Assembly (NCBI GenBank): GCA_025454125.1
Contig: JALOPA010000116.1
Span: 1-6,502, forward strand
From: Thermodesulfobacteriota bacterium
GTDB taxonomy: Bacteria; Desulfobacterota; DSM-4660; Desulfatiglandales; HGW-15
Length of the DNA stretch: 6,502 nucleotides
Reading direction: 5' to 3'
Shown: in pieces, positions 4,098-6,502 of the stretch
How the letters are laid out: each line of letters starts with the position of its first letter
Position numbering within the stretch: the stretch's first letter is position 1
Position numbers and translations under genes: made by a program
The notes under the pieces: generated by a model
The model's input: the letters and a program-made list of their open reading frames with translations, nothing else
Databases searched by the model: none
Told to the model about the DNA's origin: nothing

Positions 4098-5852
4098 ATG
4101 GACGCTTATCAGGCTGCAAAGGAAGAGATCAAGAGGACCGTGGACATTGTCGAGCTGATCGGCCAGTTCGTTCAGCTCAAGCGGTCCGGCCAGAGCTACA
4201 TGGGCCTGTGCCCCTTTCATTCTGAAAAAGCCCCGTCTTTCACGGTCAGCCCTTCCAAGCAGATGTTCCACTGCTTTGGGTGCAAGAAGGGCGGCGACCT
4301 TTTTGCGTTTTGGATGGAGTACCACCGGGTCGCTTTTCCCCAGGCCCTGAAGGATCTGGCCGAGAAATACCACGTGTCCTTGCCGGAACGGGACCCAGGG
4401 GCCTCCGGAGTCAAGGAGGCCATCCTCCGGGCGAATGAAGCGGCGGCGGATTTCTTCCACCGAACCCTGGTGAAATCGGCAAAGGGAAAGCCTGGCCGGG
4501 AGTACCTCGAGCGAAGGGGGATTCCCGGGGAGATCATCGGGGAGTTCAGGCTCGGCTATGCGCCCGAGGAGTGGGACGGCCTTGCCCGTGCCCTCCGGGA
4601 AAAAAAGATCAGCGCGGAGACGGCGCTGCAGGCCGGCCTGCTGATCCCCAGGAAAACCGAAGGGCACTATGACCGGTTCCGCAACCGGGTGATGTTCCCG
4701 ATTTTTGACATGAGAAACCAGATCGTGGGGTTCGGCGGCAGGGTTCTGGACCAGTCCCTGCCCAAGTACTTGAACACGCCCGAGACCCCGGTGTTCCAAA
4801 AGGGGGAACTCCTCTACGGGCTGCACGTGGCCTATTCGCGGATCCGCGAAAGCGGCCGGGTGGTCATCGTGGAGGGATACACCGACGTTCTGGCCCTGAT
4901 CAAGCACGGTTTTCGAGGGGCCGTGGCGACCCTGGGGACCGCGCTCACCCGGGATCACCTCCGGAAGCTCAAGGGCTATGCCCGGGAAGCGGTGGTGCTC
5001 TTCGACTCGGACGCAGCCGGAACCGCGGCGGCCATGAAAAGCCTCTCCTTTTTCCTGGACGAAGGCATGCCCGCCAAGGTGATGTCCCTGCCGGACGGAG
5101 AAGATCCGGACACCTTTGTGAACAAGAGCGGCATCGACGCATTCCTGTCGCTCATGGAGCGCAGCGTGCCCATGTTCGATTTCTTCATCGACCGAAAGGT
5201 GGCCGAAGGAGGAAAGGAGATCGAGCACAGGGTGAAGGTCCTGGAGGACATCTTCCCTGTTCTCGCCGAACTCAAGAGCCCCGTGCAGCGGGCCCTCTAC
5301 GTCAAGCGCCTGTCGGAGAAGCTTCAGGTCACCGAAAAGGCCCTTGCCGCGGAATACCAGAAGTGGGCGTCCAAGAGCTCCCATGGGCCGAACCTCTCGC
5401 CGGTTCAGGAAAAAAAGGATGCCAAGAGGATTGATGATGTTTATCTTCTGAATTTGCTGCTCCATCACCCCAGGACCGCTTCCCGAATCGGAGAGCTGGA
5501 ATGGAATAGACTTGTCTCGGATCCGGTGGTCATCGAGATCATCGGCTGCATCCTCGAGAAGGACGGGGGCCAAGGGGTCATCGATCCGGAAACCATCCTG
5601 GCCGGTCTCCAGAGGGAGGACACCCGGGAGGTCTTCAGGGAAGCGATGCTCGGCCCTTCCATCTTCACGGAAGAGGAAGTGGAGAGAGCGTTCCAGGATT
5701 TCAAGGAGAAAATCCTTAGGATCAAAATCCAGGACTCTGTGGCTCAAGCCAGAGCCAAGGGCGATTTTGAGACCTATAATCGCATATTGAAATTGAAGAA
5801 GGAACGAGACGTTCAACCGCGATTCAACGGGAACTCTCAGGAGGGAATCTGA
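4098..5852 (+). CDS. dnaG: DNA primase
   Basis: DnaG makes the RNA primers for the leading and lagging strands at the replication fork and works with the DnaB helicase. The 584 residues match E. coli length (about 581). Domains in order: the N-terminal CHC2 zinc domain with Cys38, His41, Cys59 and Cys62 (LCPFH and HCFGC); the polymerase core with YDRFRNRVMFPI (191-202), VGFGGR (210-215) and KYLNTPETPVFQKGELLYGL (223-242); the TOPRIM metal site with Glu259 in VEGYTDVLAL, ATLGTALT (277-284) and the pair Asp303/Asp305 in LFDSDAAG; LPDGEDPD (331-338); and a C-terminal helicase-binding region from about 445 (DVYLLNLLLHHP). All catalytic residues are intact. The ATG has only AGGG three bases upstream, a poor ribosome-binding site, and no other in-frame start lies just upstream. 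Its TGA overlaps the rpoD ATG. Confidence 0.98.
   Translation: MDAYQAAKEEIKRTVDIVELIGQFVQLKRSGQSYMGLCPFHSEKAPSFTVSPSKQMFHCFGCKKGGDLFAFWMEYHRVAFPQALKDLAEKYHVSLPERDPGASGVKEAILRANEAAADFFHRTLVKSAKGKPGREYLERRGIPGEIIGEFRLGYAPEEWDGLARALREKKISAETALQAGLLIPRKTEGHYDRFRNRVMFPIFDMRNQIVGFGGRVLDQSLPKYLNTPETPVFQKGELLYGLHVAYSRIRESGRVVIVEGYTDVLALIKHGFRGAVATLGTALTRDHLRKLKGYAREAVVLFDSDAAGTAAAMKSLSFFLDEGMPAKVMSLPDGEDPDTFVNKSGIDAFLSLMERSVPMFDFFIDRKVAEGGKEIEHRVKVLEDIFPVLAELKSPVQRALYVKRLSEKLQVTEKALAAEYQKWASKSSHGPNLSPVQEKKDAKRIDDVYLLNLLLHHPRTASRIGELEWNRLVSDPVVIEIIGCILEKDGGQGVIDPETILAGLQREDTREVFREAMLGPSIFTEEEVERAFQDFKEKILRIKIQDSVAQARAKGDFETYNRILKLKKERDVQPRFNGNSQEGI
5839..5845 (+). promoter_or_regulatory. Strong ribosome-binding site for rpoD
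   Basis: AGGAGGG inside the last codons of dnaG stands six bases before the rpoD ATG at 5852. Start and stop overlap as TGATG. The contrast with the weak dnaG site suggests more sigma factor than primase is made from each transcript. Confidence 0.85.
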
Positions 5853-6502
5853 TGGCGAACAATTCAGACATGGTCAATCTGAAACGGCTTATCGATATCG
5901 GCAAGGACAAGGGGTACATCACTTACGAAGAACTGAACGATGAACTGCCCGACGACGTGGTTTCCTCGGAGACCATCGACGACCTCATGATGATGTTTGA
6001 AGAACTGGACGTGATGGTCATCGACGAGGCGTCCAAGGAGCAGATCGAGAAGTCCAGGCGGATCAAAAAGCGGCAGGAGAAAGTGGTCGAGAAGGAGAAC
6101 TTCCGGGCCGAAGTGGCGGAGGTGGCGACCCGGGTCTCCGACCCTGTGAAGATGTATCTGAAGGAGATGGGCTGCATCTCGCTCCTCACCCGGGAAGGCG
6201 AGGTGGAGATTGCCAAGAGAATCGAAGCCGGTGAAAAAGAGGCTCTGGACGCCCTCCTGAAGTGCCGGGTGGGCATCGAGTACATCATCGAACTGGGAGA
6301 GTTCCTGAAGAACGGGGAGATCAAGCTCAAAGATGTGATCAATGATCTCGACGATGAGGACAGCCACACGCAAATCGGAGAGAGAAAAGAATCCATCATT
6401 CATCTCATCGACGACATTGAATCGCTCCACCAGGACTCCATCGAACTCAAGGCCCAGACCTTGAAGAAGGGGATTCCCGCGGCCAAGAAGAAGAGAATTC
6501 AG
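5852..6502 (+). CDS. rpoD: Primary sigma factor RpoD (sigma-70), N-terminal part only
   Basis: This is the housekeeping sigma subunit that directs RNA polymerase to -10/-35 promoters. The first 217 codons are present and the gene runs off the right edge before regions 2-4. Residues about 7-60 form the acidic region 1.1 (LKRLIDIGKDKGYITYEELNDELP, then SSETIDDLMMMFEELDV). A charged linker (61-93) follows, then region 1.2, DPVKMYLKEMGCISLLTREGEVEIAKRIEAGE (97-128), closely like E. coli DPVRMYMREMGTVELLTREGE. The non-conserved region begins at about 129. The presence of regions 1.1 and 1.2 marks a group 1 sigma rather than a stress or ECF sigma. One small oddity is Cys108 in region 1.2, where Thr or another small residue is usual. 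It is co-transcribed with dnaG. A perfect TATAAT at 5775-5780 inside dnaG lacks a matching -35, so a private promoter is not established. Confidence 0.97.
   Translation, partial: MANNSDMVNLKRLIDIGKDKGYITYEELNDELPDDVVSSETIDDLMMMFEELDVMVIDEASKEQIEKSRRIKKRQEKVVEKENFRAEVAEVATRVSDPVKMYLKEMGCISLLTREGEVEIAKRIEAGEKEALDALLKCRVGIEYIIELGEFLKNGEIKLKDVINDLDDEDSHTQIGERKESIIHLIDDIESLHQDSIELKAQTLKKGIPAAKKKRIQ

Noticed and set aside
4089..5816. A 575-codon open frame on the minus strand opposite dnaG.
   Set aside because: It mirrors dnaG almost end to end, has low-complexity Leu/Gly/His/Asp composition and no family motif. Long antisense frames are common opposite GC-rich genes, and DnaG on the plus strand has every catalytic residue.

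Overview
This is a GC-rich chromosomal housekeeping segment with no mobile element, CRISPR array, tRNA or rRNA. It suggests a Gram-negative bacterium, most likely a Desulfobacterota/Deltaproteobacteria member such as a Syntrophobacter-like sulfate reducer or syntroph. The grounds are the yqeY-dnaG-rpoD order, a probable lipoprotein gene inside a split histidine locus, and the family-level look of the proteins. The lineage is an inference, not a match to a named genome.

Layout. (1) Positions 1-1057, minus strand: idi (type I isopentenyl-diphosphate isomerase) is followed, with a 20-bp overlap, by the N-terminal 157 codons of a DHA2-type MFS drug/proton antiporter that runs off the left edge. 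(2) Positions 1058-1337: a divergent intergenic region with a good sigma-70 promoter firing rightward into hisB. (3) Positions 1338-3405, plus strand: hisB, a small probable lipoprotein gene and hisA, tightly packed (44-bp gap, then a 4-bp ATGA overlap). (4) Positions 3402-6502, plus strand: a second strong promoter overlaps the hisA stop codon and drives yqeY (TTG start). A hairpin and then a well-formed intrinsic terminator follow, then dnaG (weak ribosome-binding site) and rpoD (strong ribosome-binding site, TGATG overlap). The window ends 217 codons into rpoD.

How it works together. HisB and HisA catalyse two non-adjacent steps of histidine synthesis; hisH and hisF, often found beside them, are not here. 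YqeY, DnaG and RpoD form a version of the macromolecular synthesis operon in which yqeY takes the leading place that rpsU holds in E. coli. The terminator before dnaG and the poor dnaG ribosome-binding site parallel the E. coli arrangement that keeps primase scarce while allowing more sigma factor. I found no clearly novel system. The most interesting points are this regulatory architecture, the uncharacterised lipoprotein in the his operon, and the idi-MFS pairing.
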